A DNA stretch of 15,719 nucleotides, taken from JBHHXR01 sp046757205. Lineage in GTDB: Bacteria; Pseudomonadota; Alphaproteobacteria; Rhodobacterales; Rhodobacteraceae. Of this stretch, positions 1 to 6,772 are shown one piece after another. The DNA is taken from positions 1 to 15,719 of the forward strand of contig JBHHXR010000055.1 of the NCBI GenBank assembly GCA_046757205.1, written 5' to 3'. The position numbers were made by a program, and so were the translations under genes. Positions within the stretch are counted from its first letter, which is position 1. Each line of letters opens with the position of its first letter. The notes below the pieces were generated by a model. That model was not told where the DNA came from. It saw only the letters and a list, made by a program, of their open reading frames with translations, and made no database searches.

Positions 1-47
1 AGCGGATGCAATTACACGTTAAATTACAATGTGATAGGGAAATTTCG

Positions 48-137
48 TGGCGGAGAGACAGGGATTCGAACCCTGGGTGGGGTCGCCCCCACAACGGTTT
101 TCGAGACCGCCCCGTTCGACCACTCCGGCACCTCTCC
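48..137 (-). tRNA. tRNA-Ser(CGA)
   Basis: Read on the minus strand this is a complete 90-nt class II tRNA. The acceptor stem begins GGAGAGG and pairs with TCTCTCC, with one G-U pair, then discriminator G and an encoded CCA at 50-48. The anticodon stem GCGGT/ACCGT encloses the loop CTCGAAA, giving anticodon CGA, which reads UCG serine codons. The long variable arm (GTGGGGGCGACCCCAC region) and the T arm CAGGG-TTCGAAT-CCCTG are both clear. A long variable arm is expected of tRNA-Ser. It is transcribed away from rplU. I see only weak promoter-like sequence upstream of it. Confidence 0.96.
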
Positions 138-246
138 GCGAAGGCTGAATTCGGTCGATTCAGTGGCCGGAAACTAGGGCGGACGGGGTTTTGGCGCAAG
201 CCGCAAATTTCCGCCGCCGGCGCTGGGTTTCTTTTCCGCCTCCGGC

Positions 247-275
247 TTGACTTCGCGGGGGCTTGCCATCATAAG
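247..275 (+). promoter_or_regulatory. Predicted sigma-70-type promoter of rplU-rpmA
   Basis: TTGACT at 247-252 (5 of 6 matches to the -35 consensus) is followed by exactly 17 nt and CATAAG at 270-275 (4 of 6 matches to the -10 consensus). Transcription would begin near 281-283, leaving a leader of about 135 nt before the rplU ATG. This is a pattern match only. Confidence 0.55.
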
Positions 276-281
276 GCGCGC

Positions 282-417
282 TGTTCCGGTCGGGCGGTAT
301 GCTTGGCCGGGTGTTGACGGACGCCCTTGAAAGCGGGCGCGCAGTCCGAGGTGCGGGGAAACCCGCGAAACGCCGCCGGCGCGGGACCACAGGACGCGGC
401 AGAAAAGGGATCGGCGC
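282..417 (+). promoter_or_regulatory. Structured 5' leader of rplU
   Basis: There is no credible gene between the tRNA and rplU (138-417). The part downstream of the predicted promoter is GC-rich and self-complementary. GCGGG (353-357), loop GAAA (358-361) and CCCGC (362-366) form a perfect hairpin with a GNRA-type tetraloop, and CGCCC/GGGCG around 322-339 can form another. A purine-rich AAAAGGGA ahead of the rplU ATG serves as ribosome binding site. Leader-mediated autoregulation of L21 operons is known in other bacteria, but I cannot match this to a described family. Confidence 0.35.
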
Positions 418-1194
418 ATGTTCGCGGTCATCAAAACTGGCGGCAAGCAGTACAAGGTTGCCAAGGACGATATTGTCACGGTCGAGAAACTGGCCGCCGA
501 GGCCGGGGAGACCGTGCAGTTCAACGAGATTCTGATGGTCGGCGGCGAGGAGCTGTCGCTTGGCAGTCCGCTGGTTGCGGGGGCCGCGGTGCAGGCCGAG
601 GTGCTGGAACAGTTCCGCGGACCGAAGACCATATCCTTCAAGAAGCGCCGCCGGAAGCATTCGTCGCAGCGCAGGAAGGGGCATCGCCAGTACCTGACCA
701 GGGTCAAGGTTCTCGACATTCTGGCATCGGGCGGCGACAAGTCGGGCGTCAAGGCAGCGCTCGGGGCCGGTTCGGCGCCGGCCGCAGTGGCACAGGCCCC
801 GGCGAAGAAGACGGCGGAAAAGACGACGAAAAAGACGGCGAAAAAGACGGCGGCGAAAAAAACCGCGGCGAAGAAGCCGGCGCCGAAAAAGGCCGCCGCC
901 AAGCCGGCGAAAGAGCCGGCGCCGAAGGCCGCGACCGCGCCCGCCGAAAGCACCGCGCCGAAGAACCTTCTGAAGGCGCCGAAGGGCGAAGCCGACGACC
1001 TGAAGAAGATCGCCGGCGTCGGGCCGAAGCTGGAGCAGGTGCTGAACGAGAACGGCGTGTTCCACTTCTGGCAGATCGCCGAGTGGACCGGCGACGACGT
1101 CGCCTACATGGACGAAAAACTGTCGTTCAAGGGCCGCATCGGGCGCGACGACTGGGTAGCCAAGGCGGCCGAGCTCGCCGAGGCCGAGAAATAA
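418..1194 (+). CDS. rplU: 50S ribosomal protein L21 with C-terminal extension
   Basis: This encodes a large-subunit protein that binds 23S rRNA. Residues 1 to about 103 are a full-length L21 domain: the start MFAVIKTGGKQYKV and the rRNA-binding KKRRRKHSSQRRKGHRQ segment are diagnostic. At 258 aa the protein is about 2.5 times the usual length. A Lys/Ala/Pro-rich tract (about 125-185, KKTA/KKPA-like repeats) resembles histone H1 tails. A compact C-terminal domain (about 188-258) contains LKKIAGVGPKLEQVL, a helix-hairpin-helix-like motif, and ends in FKGRIGRDDW. From memory, a very similar domain ends alphaproteobacterial NuoE. The start is fixed by the L21 N-terminus and an AAAAGGGA site upstream. 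rpmA follows after 12 bp. Such extended L21 proteins are known in this class; what the tail does is unclear to me. Confidence 0.96.
   Translation: MFAVIKTGGKQYKVAKDDIVTVEKLAAEAGETVQFNEILMVGGEELSLGSPLVAGAAVQAEVLEQFRGPKTISFKKRRRKHSSQRRKGHRQYLTRVKVLDILASGGDKSGVKAALGAGSAPAAVAQAPAKKTAEKTTKKTAKKTAAKKTAAKKPAPKKAAAKPAKEPAPKAATAPAESTAPKNLLKAPKGEADDLKKIAGVGPKLEQVLNENGVFHFWQIAEWTGDDVAYMDEKLSFKGRIGRDDWVAKAAELAEAEK
790..960 (+). repeat. Low-complexity Lys/Ala repeat tract inside rplU
   Basis: The DNA is built from imperfect tandem units such as gcgaagaag, acgaaaaag and gcggcgaaa, which encode the basic KKTA/KKPA/KKAA linker of L21. It is a plausible site of in-frame length change between strains. Confidence 0.8.
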
Positions 1195-1206
1195 GGAGCT
1201 GACGCA

Positions 1207-1476
1207 ATGGCACACAAAAAGGCAGGCGGTTCCTCGCGCAACGGACGCGATTCCGCCGGACGCCGTCTCGGCGTCAAGAAATACGGCGGCGAGGCGGTCA
1301 TCCCGGGCAACATCCTGGTGCGCCAGCGCGGCACCAAGTGGTGGCCGGGCGAGGGCGTCGGCATGGGCCGGGACCACACGATCTTTGCCACCGTCGAAGG
1401 CAACGTGAAGTTTCACAAGGGGCTGAAGGGGCGGACTTTCATATCCGTTCTGGCGGCGCCGGGAGCTGGTGAGTAG
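1207..1476 (+). CDS. rpmA: 50S ribosomal protein L27
   Basis: L27 lies near the peptidyl-transferase centre, with its N-terminal tail close to the tRNA ends. The 89-aa product has the diagnostic N-terminus MAHKKAGGSSRNGRDS, then GRRLGVKKYGG and the core RQRGTKWWPGEGVGMGRDHTIF, and its length is normal for the family. AAGGAG lies 8 nt before the ATG and overlaps the rplU stop region. The two genes are 12 bp apart, so they form the standard rplU-rpmA transcription unit, closed by the terminator at 1510-1534. The WW at the position usually written KWHPG or KFHPG is a small variation. Confidence 0.98.
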   Translation: MAHKKAGGSSRNGRDSAGRRLGVKKYGGEAVIPGNILVRQRGTKWWPGEGVGMGRDHTIFATVEGNVKFHKGLKGRTFISVLAAPGAGE

Positions 1477-1509
1477 AGGCCGGTCCGCGCAATTACTGGA
1501 AACCGCAAG

Positions 1510-1534
1510 GGCCGGCAGGAACGCCGGCCTTTTT
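1510..1534 (+). terminator. Intrinsic terminator after rpmA
   Basis: GGCCGGC (1510-1516), a 6-nt loop and GCCGGCC (1523-1529) form a perfect 7-bp GC stem followed directly by five T residues (1530-1534). It sits 33 nt after the rpmA stop. It also shows that the acetyltransferase cannot sensibly start upstream of it. Confidence 0.88.
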
Positions 1535-1564
1535 CATTGCTCCGACCAACATGCCGGGAATCGC

Positions 1565-2113
1565 ATGCCCGAAACCGAAACAGACTGGCTGACCGAGACG
1601 CCGCGGCTGCGGATAACCCCGCTCGTCAGCGACGATGCCGCGGCTATGACCGCGCTCGGCAACAACCGCGCGGTCAGCCGGAACATGGGCGTCCTGACCT
1701 ATCCGTTCTCGGTCGATCAGGCGCGGCGCTGGATCGAACTGCGGTCCTATCGCGGCGAGATCGGCTTCTGGCTGGGCATCCGGCAGCGCGACGGCCGGCT
1801 GATAGGCATTCTCGGCTTCGGCGGCGAGCCGGTGGAGATCGCCTATTGGCTGGGACAGCCGTATTGGGGCCGCGGCTATGCAAGCGAGGCGCTGAAGCAG
1901 TTTCTCAACGACGCGATGGACCGGTTCGGGGTCGGCGAGGTGCATGCCGACGTGTTCGAGGACAATCCGGCATCCGCCCGGGTGCTGGAAAAGCTCGGGT
2001 TCCGCGGTGTCGGCACCGGCAAGCAGACCTCGCCGGCCAGGCTTGAGGATGCTCCGGTCATAAAGTATCGGTTGTCGGCCGGCGACTTGCCGGCACCGGA
2101 CGCCCGATCATGA
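1565..2113 (+). CDS. GNAT-family N-acetyltransferase (RimJ/RimL-like)
   Basis: This is a 182-aa Acetyltransf_3-type enzyme that should transfer acetyl from acetyl-CoA to an amino group. The substrate cannot be told from sequence; RimJ/RimL relatives act on protein N-termini, others on small molecules. The start ETPRLRITPL is typical of the family. QPYWGRGYA (98-106) is the acetyl-CoA pyrophosphate-binding loop, and NPASARVLEKLGF (135-147) is the conserved C-terminal motif. The frame stays open back to an ATG at 1469, but that longer form would run through the rpmA stop and the terminator, so I chose the ATG at 1565. The stop overlaps the obgE start (ATGA), implying translational coupling. An acetyltransferase at this place is common in Hyphomicrobiales. 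Confidence 0.88.
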   Translation: MPETETDWLTETPRLRITPLVSDDAAAMTALGNNRAVSRNMGVLTYPFSVDQARRWIELRSYRGEIGFWLGIRQRDGRLIGILGFGGEPVEIAYWLGQPYWGRGYASEALKQFLNDAMDRFGVGEVHADVFEDNPASARVLEKLGFRGVGTGKQTSPARLEDAPVIKYRLSAGDLPAPDARS

Positions 2114-3147
2114 AATTTCTCGATTCAGCAAGAGTCCACGTCCGTTCGGGCAACGGCGGCAACGGTTGCGTCAGTTTCCGGCGCGAGAAATACGTCGAGT
2201 TCGGCGGCCCCGACGGTGGCGATGGCGGGCGCGGCGGCGATGTCTGGGCCGAGGCCGTGCCGGGGCTCAACACGCTGATCGACTACCGCTACCGGCAGCA
2301 TTTCCATGCCCGCAACGGCCGGCAGGGTATGGGCCGCCAGCGCACCGGCAAGGATGGCGACAGCGTGGTGCTGAAGGTTCCGGCAGGCACCGAAATACTC
2401 GACGAGGACGGCGAGACGCTCGTCGCCGATCTGAAGGAGGCTGGCCAGCGTGTCCTGCTGGCGGCCGGCGGCAACGGCGGCTGGGGAAACCTGCATTTCA
2501 AGAGCGCCACCAATCAGGCACCGCGCCGCGCCAACCCCGGGCAGGAGGGCGTCGAACGAACGCTCTGGCTGCGCCTGAAACTGATCGCCGACGCCGGCCT
2601 GATCGGCATGCCGAATGCCGGCAAATCCACGTTTCTGGCGGCCACGTCGAACGCGCGCCCCAAGATCGCCGACTATCCCTTTACCACGCTCCATCCCAAT
2701 CTCGGCGTTGTCGAGGTCGACGGGCGCGAATTCGTTCTGGCCGACATTCCCGGCCTTATCGGCGGTGCGCACGAGGGCCGGGGGATCGGCGACCGCTTCC
2801 TCGGCCATGTCGAGCGCTGCGCGGTCCTCCTGCATCTGGTGGATGCAACTTCGGACACCGTCGGCTCCGACTACCGGGTGGTCACCGACGAGCTGGCAGC
2901 CTACGGGCATGGGCTTGAAGACAAGCCGCGGGTGCTGGCATTGAGCAAGATCGACGCCGTGGACGGCGATGCTCTCCGGTCGAAGCGGGACGAACTCGCG
3001 GCGGCCGGCGGGGCCGAGGTCGAAGTGCTTTCCGCCGTCAACGGGCAGGGCGTGAAGCGCGTACTGCGCAGGCTTCGTGCAGCGATCGACGAAGCCAGGG
3101 CGGAAGAGGCGAAAGAAGAGGAGGCAGCGGTACCGTGGCAGCCCTGA
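2110..3147 (+). CDS. obgE: GTPase ObgE/CgtA
   Basis: This is an essential GTPase that binds the 50S precursor and links ribosome maturation to growth and stress signals. The 345-aa product has a glycine-rich Obg fold (1 to about 158, beginning MKFLDSARVHVRSGNGGNG) followed by the G domain: G1 GMPNAGKST (166-174), switch I YPFTT (189-193), G3 DIPG (212-215), G4 SKID (279-282) and G5 SAV (309-311). The fourth motif has Ser where Asn is usual (NKxD). A short acidic tail rich in Glu and Ala ends the protein. The start overlaps the acetyltransferase stop by 4 nt and the end overlaps proB by 13 nt, so the genes should be translated from one message. Confidence 0.97.
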   Translation: MKFLDSARVHVRSGNGGNGCVSFRREKYVEFGGPDGGDGGRGGDVWAEAVPGLNTLIDYRYRQHFHARNGRQGMGRQRTGKDGDSVVLKVPAGTEILDEDGETLVADLKEAGQRVLLAAGGNGGWGNLHFKSATNQAPRRANPGQEGVERTLWLRLKLIADAGLIGMPNAGKSTFLAATSNARPKIADYPFTTLHPNLGVVEVDGREFVLADIPGLIGGAHEGRGIGDRFLGHVERCAVLLHLVDATSDTVGSDYRVVTDELAAYGHGLEDKPRVLALSKIDAVDGDALRSKRDELAAAGGAEVEVLSAVNGQGVKRVLRRLRAAIDEARAEEAKEEEAAVPWQP

Positions 3148-4259
3148 ATTCCGGCGAGCTGCTTGAAAAAGCCCGACGGATCGTCATCAAGGTCGGATCG
3201 TCGCTGCTTGTCGATCCGGCGAGCGGCGAGCTGCGCGCCGACTGGTTGCGCGGGCTGGCCGAGGACGTGGCCGAGCGGGCGTTGTCCGGCCGCGGCGTGG
3301 TTCTGGTTTCATCGGGCTCGATTGCGCTGGGGCGCAGCGTGCTGGCGCTGGATCGCGGGCAACTGTCGCTGGAACAGTCGCAGGCCGCGGCGGCGGTCGG
3401 GCAGATCAGACTGGCGCAGGCCTATCAGGAAGTCCTTGCACCGCATGGCATCAAGACCGGCCAGGTTCTGGTGACGCTGGAGGACAGCGAAAACCGGCGG
3501 CGATATCTCAATTCCCGCGCCACGCTGGCGTCGCTTCGGGAAATGGGCGTGGTTCCGGTGGTCAACGAGAACGATACGGTCGCCACCGACGAGATCCGGT
3601 TCGGCGACAACGACCGGCTTGCCGCGCAGGTCGCATCGCTGGTCGGCGCCAATGTGCTGGTGCTTCTGTCGGATATCGACGGGCTCTACACCGCCGATCC
3701 CAGGCGGGATACCAAGGCCGCGCACGTCGCGCTGGTAGAGAAACTGACGCCCCGGATCGAGGCCATGGCCGGCGGCGTCGGATCGCACTCGGCAAGCGGC
3801 GGAATGATCACCAAACTTCTTGCGGCGCGCACGGCGATGGCAGCGGGCTGCACGATGGCGATCACCGCCGGTGACGTGCCGCGCCCGCTCCGGGCGCTCG
3901 CCGACGGGGCGAAGGCCACGTGGTTCCGGGGCGCCGGTGATCCGCAGGTCGCCCGCAAGCAGTGGATTTCCGGCATGCGGCCGCGCGGCCGGCTCTTTGT
4001 CGACGAAGGCGCGGCGCGGGCGCTGCGTTCCGGCCGGTCGCTCCTGCCGGCGGGTGTGCGCGCGGTGGACGGCCAGTTCGGCCGCGGCGATCCGGTCGAA
4101 ATCCGGACCGAAAACGGTGAGTTGGTGGCCAAGGCGCTGGCTGGCTATGGTGCAGCCGATGCGCGGGCGATTATGGGGTGCCAGTCGTCGGAAATAGCGG
4201 ATAAGCTCGGCTACAGGGGCCGCAGCGCCATCGTGCACCGCGATGACATGGCGGTCTGA
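3135..4259 (+). CDS. proB: Glutamate 5-kinase
   Basis: The enzyme phosphorylates glutamate to gamma-glutamyl phosphate, the first and feedback-regulated step of proline synthesis, in the cytosol. The 374-aa product has an amino-acid kinase domain: VIKVGSSLL (17-25), the VSSGSIALG loop (58-66), VNENDTV (143-149), FGDNDRLAAQVA (156-167), SDIDGLYTADP (179-189) and GGMITK (222-227). A C-terminal PUA domain starts near 282 (GRLFVDEGAARAL). Length and domain order match proteobacterial ProB. It begins with GTG inside the 3' end of obgE, a 13-nt overlap, and proA follows after 10 bp. Confidence 0.97.
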   Translation: MAALNSGELLEKARRIVIKVGSSLLVDPASGELRADWLRGLAEDVAERALSGRGVVLVSSGSIALGRSVLALDRGQLSLEQSQAAAAVGQIRLAQAYQEVLAPHGIKTGQVLVTLEDSENRRRYLNSRATLASLREMGVVPVVNENDTVATDEIRFGDNDRLAAQVASLVGANVLVLLSDIDGLYTADPRRDTKAAHVALVEKLTPRIEAMAGGVGSHSASGGMITKLLAARTAMAAGCTMAITAGDVPRPLRALADGAKATWFRGAGDPQVARKQWISGMRPRGRLFVDEGAARALRSGRSLLPAGVRAVDGQFGRGDPVEIRTENGELVAKALAGYGAADARAIMGCQSSEIADKLGYRGRSAIVHRDDMAV

Positions 4260-4266
4260 GGAGGGG
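4258..4266 (+). promoter_or_regulatory. Ribosome binding site that decides the proA start
   Basis: GAGGAGGGG overlaps the proB TGA and ends 3 nt before the ATG at 4270. The earlier in-frame ATG at 4243 lies within proB and has no comparable site, so 4270 is preferred. Confidence 0.75.
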
Positions 4267-4269
4267 AAG

Positions 4270-5535
4270 ATGGACGTGAAAACGGACATCGGCGCGATGA
4301 TGAGGGACATCGGCGAGCGCGCGAAAGCCGCCGCTGCCGATCTGGCCTGCATCAGCGCCGAACGCAAGCACGCGGCGCTGATCGGAGCGGCCGAGGCGGT
4401 ATGGAATCGGCGCGCGGAAATCACCCGGGCCAACGCGCGCGACATGGACTACGGGCGCGACAAGGATCTGTCGAAGGCGATGCTCGACCGGTTGTTTCTC
4501 GACGAGGAGCGGATCAGGGGCATCGTCGACGGACTTCGCGCCGTTGCCGAGCAGAAAGATCCGGTCGGGGAAGTGATCGCCGAATGGGACCGGCCGAACG
4601 GTCTCCATATCCGCCGGGTGCGGACGCCGCTCGGGGTGATCGGGGTGATTTACGAGAGCCGGCCGAACGTCACGGCCGATGCCGGCGGGCTGTGTCTGAA
4701 GTCCGGCAACGCCGCGATACTGCGCGGCGGTTCGGAGAGTTTTCATTCCTCGGCGGTCATCCACGCCGCGCTGGAAGACGGCCTGCGGTGCGCCAACCTG
4801 CCGGCGACGGCGATCCAGCTCGTGCCCACGCGCGACCGCGCCGCGGTCGGTGAAATGCTGACGATGACGGACAGTATCGACGTCATCGTTCCGCGCGGCG
4901 GAAAAGGACTGGTCGGCCGGGTGCAGGCCGAGGCGCGGGTGCCGGTTTTCGCCCATCTCGAAGGCATCTGCCACATTTACGTGGACCGCGCGGCGGATGT
5001 CGAAAAGGCGCGTCGGGTTATCGTCAACGCGAAAACCAGGCGGACCGGCATCTGCGGGGCGGCGGAGTGCATTCTGGTGGACCGGGGGTTTTTTGAAACC
5101 CACGGCGCGCCCTTTGTCGATGACCTTCTGGAGGCCGGGGTCGAAGTGCGCGCGGGAGAGGGGCTTGACGGTATCCCCGGCACGGTGGCGGCGGCCGAGG
5201 ATGACTGGGGGCGGGAATATCTCGACATGACGATCGCGGCCCGTCTGGTTGATGGCATCGACGAGGCGATCGGGCACGTCAGGACCTATGGCTCCGGTCA
5301 CACCGACTGCATCATGACCGAAGACGATGCCGCCGCCGGGAAATTCTTCTCGCAACTGGACAGCGCGATTCTGATGCGAAACGCCTCGACCCAATTCGCC
5401 GATGGCGCGGAATTCGGCATGGGCGCGGAGATCGGCATCGCCACCGGCAAGATGCACGCGCGCGGGCCGGTCGGGGCGGCGCAGCTGACCAGCTTCAAAT
5501 ATCTGGTCGAGGGCGACGGGACCATCAGGCCCTGA
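4270..5535 (+). CDS. proA: Glutamate-5-semialdehyde dehydrogenase (gamma-glutamyl phosphate reductase)
   Basis: ProA reduces gamma-glutamyl phosphate with NADPH to glutamate semialdehyde, the second step of proline synthesis. The 421-aa product is an aldehyde-dehydrogenase-fold protein. It shows RRVRTPLGVIGVIYESRPNV, the cofactor-binding KSGNAAILRGGSE segment, IVPRGGKGLV, and the catalytic Cys at 262 in TGICGAAE. GAEIGIATGKMHARGPVG near the end is a family signature. The ATG at 4270 is preferred to one 27 bp upstream because of the strong site at 4258-4266. It is the last gene of the obgE-proB-proA run. Confidence 0.97.
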   Translation: MDVKTDIGAMMRDIGERAKAAAADLACISAERKHAALIGAAEAVWNRRAEITRANARDMDYGRDKDLSKAMLDRLFLDEERIRGIVDGLRAVAEQKDPVGEVIAEWDRPNGLHIRRVRTPLGVIGVIYESRPNVTADAGGLCLKSGNAAILRGGSESFHSSAVIHAALEDGLRCANLPATAIQLVPTRDRAAVGEMLTMTDSIDVIVPRGGKGLVGRVQAEARVPVFAHLEGICHIYVDRAADVEKARRVIVNAKTRRTGICGAAECILVDRGFFETHGAPFVDDLLEAGVEVRAGEGLDGIPGTVAAAEDDWGREYLDMTIAARLVDGIDEAIGHVRTYGSGHTDCIMTEDDAAAGKFFSQLDSAILMRNASTQFADGAEFGMGAEIGIATGKMHARGPVGAAQLTSFKYLVEGDGTIRP

Positions 5536-5552
5536 CCGGAGATTGAAAAGAC

Positions 5553-5577
5553 CGGCCCCGGGCGGCAGGCCGTTTTT
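5553..5577 (+). terminator. Probable terminator after proA
   Basis: CGGCC (5553-5557) pairs with GGCCG (5568-5572) over a 10-nt loop, followed by TTTTT (5573-5577). The stem is short but GC-rich and sits 17 nt after the proA stop. Confidence 0.6.
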
Positions 5578-5625
5578 CGGTAGCCGCTCAGCCTGTCCGC
5601 GGCGGCTTGTTCCGGACGCGGTGCC

Positions 5626-5647
5626 AGACGCTGTCCGTTGCGTCTTT
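5626..5647. repeat. 6-bp perfect inverted repeat
   Basis: AGACGC (5626-5631) and GCGTCT (5640-5645) flank an 8-nt loop and are followed by two more T residues. It may be a weak stem-loop of unknown role. Confidence 0.45.
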
Positions 5648-5671
5648 CAGGATTCAGTCACCCATAAAGTG

Positions 5672-5693
5672 GCCCGGGACGGATGTCCCGGGC
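5672..5693. repeat. 9-bp perfect GC-rich inverted repeat, possible terminator
   Basis: GCCCGGGAC (5672-5680), loop GGAT and GTCCCGGGC (5685-5693) form a very stable stem-loop. On the minus strand it is followed by CACTTTATG, a poor T tract. It lies about 190 nt beyond the DUF882 stop, so it could end or protect that transcript, but this is uncertain. Confidence 0.5.
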
Positions 5694-5880
5694 ATGCGCC
5701 CGCCCGCCCGGTCGTGCGCATGACCTCCGTTCGAGGCAGCGGTTCGGAGCCCGGCCGGACGCGACGCGCACTTGATCATCATGCGTTTTGACGGAAACCG
5801 CCGGGCCGGATTGAAAAGGGCCACGCCTGCCCCGGAGACGGGCGGCCGGGCGGGGCGAATCGTGGAAGGGGCGTCGCGCC

Positions 5881-6453
5881 CTAGCGCCGCCAGGTGCGTA
5901 CCGGTCCGCAATCCATGTGCACGAAATTCGAGCGGTAGTAGGTTCCAACGCCGCCGGAATGACACGCCTTCGCCGCCGCCGCCATCTGCCGGATGCCGCG
6001 CGACTTGAGCCGAAGGTCCGCCGCCATGCCCTTGATGTGGTAGGAGTTCTTGGCAACACCGCGATTTCGCCGCCGCAGCATGGCGTTGGTTGCCGGGTTC
6101 CGATAGCCCGAAAGAAGCAGGTAGGGCTCGTTGGCCTCCATCAGGCGGTGCGAAGCGGCCATGATGTCGATATTGCGCGGATCGTAGCGGATCACCTCGT
6201 TGTGCCGCCAGTCGCGCATGAAATAGTTGATCTCGTCGAGAGCTTCCTTGATGTATTCGCCCTCGATCCAGTAGATCGTGTTGATGCTCTCACCGGTGCG
6301 GCCGCTGTACATCGCGATGCGACGGATATCGCCGGCTCCCTTGTTGAACGAAAAGACGCCGGCGTAACTCGGCGCCGCCGCCGTTGCCGCAATCCCTGCA
6401 AATGCCCCCAGAAGCGCCCGCCGCGAAACGCGGCTATTCTCGCCAATGGCCAT
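5881..6453 (-). CDS. Tat-exported DUF882 / YcbK-like (M15-type) murein peptidase
   Basis: This is a predicted periplasmic zinc peptidase acting on peptidoglycan. The 190-aa precursor starts with a twin-arginine signal: SRRALLGAF (10-18), a hydrophobic Ala-rich stretch, and a likely cleavage after APSYA (31). The mature part carries the M15-like pattern SGYRNP (115-120), SYHIKGMAADL (137-147, with His139 and Asp146) and VHMDCG (178-183, with His179 and Asp181). All expected zinc ligands appear present, so it should be active. Relatives include E. coli YcbK. The gene is divergent from the L,D-transpeptidase at 6773, and the pairing suggests a joint role in wall cross-link turnover. A GAGGCAAGG site lies just upstream of the ATG. 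The exact bond cut is unknown. Confidence 0.9.
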   Translation of the reverse strand: MAIGENSRVSRRALLGAFAGIAATAAAPSYAGVFSFNKGAGDIRRIAMYSGRTGESINTIYWIEGEYIKEALDEINYFMRDWRHNEVIRYDPRNIDIMAASHRLMEANEPYLLLSGYRNPATNAMLRRRNRGVAKNSYHIKGMAADLRLKSRGIRQMAAAAKACHSGGVGTYYRSNFVHMDCGPVRTWRR

Positions 6454-6772
6454 AAACCTTGCCTCGTTCCAGTCTCAATCACCGCTTTGTCGCGACTTGT
6501 TACGCTGAGAACTGAGTACCGGAGATTTGTGTTACACAGATTTGTGAGCATTCCAAGTTGTAGTTTTATCTCATGTGTTCAGATACTTCCGGGCGCACAT
6601 TATTCGTCGTCGCCGGCTGTGGACAAATATGTTCACGTATGGTTCCGCTGTGCGCCGCGGCAAATGACAAAGTTGAGCGAATTCTTGCCGAACAATGGTC
6701 CAGATTCTATGATGAGTGCGCCGGGTGCCCATTTCTCCGGGCGTGTATTTTTGCGTTGACAGAGAGGCAACA
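6454..6772. promoter_or_regulatory. Divergent control region between DUF882 peptidase and L,D-transpeptidase
   Basis: This 319-bp stretch is visibly AT-richer than the genes around it. It must hold the promoters of both divergent genes. On the plus strand a good promoter match lies at 6685-6713. On the minus strand TTGGAA followed after 16 nt by TAACAC, near 6554 to 6527, is a weak candidate. A small inverted repeat TGTG-TTA-CACA lies near 6529-6539. I see no known operator. Confidence 0.5.
6685..6713 (+). promoter_or_regulatory. Predicted promoter of the L,D-transpeptidase (and lpxD-acp-KAS) unit
   Basis: TTGCCG (6685-6690), a 17-nt spacer and TATGAT (6708-6713, 5 of 6 matches to the -10 consensus) predict transcription from about 6720, giving a leader of roughly 53 nt before the ATG at 6773. 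Confidence 0.5.

Larger units (their letters stand above)
5578..5880. other. Gap between proA and the DUF882 gene, no credible gene
   Basis: I see no supported coding region here: the open frames present have no family features or convincing start sites. It contains two perfect inverted repeats, 5626-5645 and 5672-5693. The 10-mer GATTGAAAAG occurs at both ends of the proA-DUF882 gap (5541-5550 and 5809-5818). Confidence 0.6.

Noticed and set aside
160..1416. Long minus-strand frames opposite rplU and rpmA
   Set aside because: They are antisense to two certain ribosomal protein genes, are Arg/Leu-rich low-complexity products of high GC content, and match no family.
1469..1564. Longer acetyltransferase form starting at 1469
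   Set aside because: It would overlap the rpmA stop and translate through a strong intrinsic terminator; family similarity begins just after 1565.
5543..5791. 82-codon frame after proA
   Set aside because: It starts at the probable proA terminator, contains the perfect hairpins, and has no ribosome binding site or recognisable features.
5917..6759. 280-codon plus-strand frame opposite the DUF882 gene
   Set aside because: Most of it is antisense to a gene with clear zinc-ligand motifs, and its product shows no domain or signal.
6756..6761. TTGACA as a -35 box for the L,D-transpeptidase
   Set aside because: The matching -10 would fall after the start codon at 6773, so it cannot drive the full signal-peptide form; the 6685-6713 promoter fits better.
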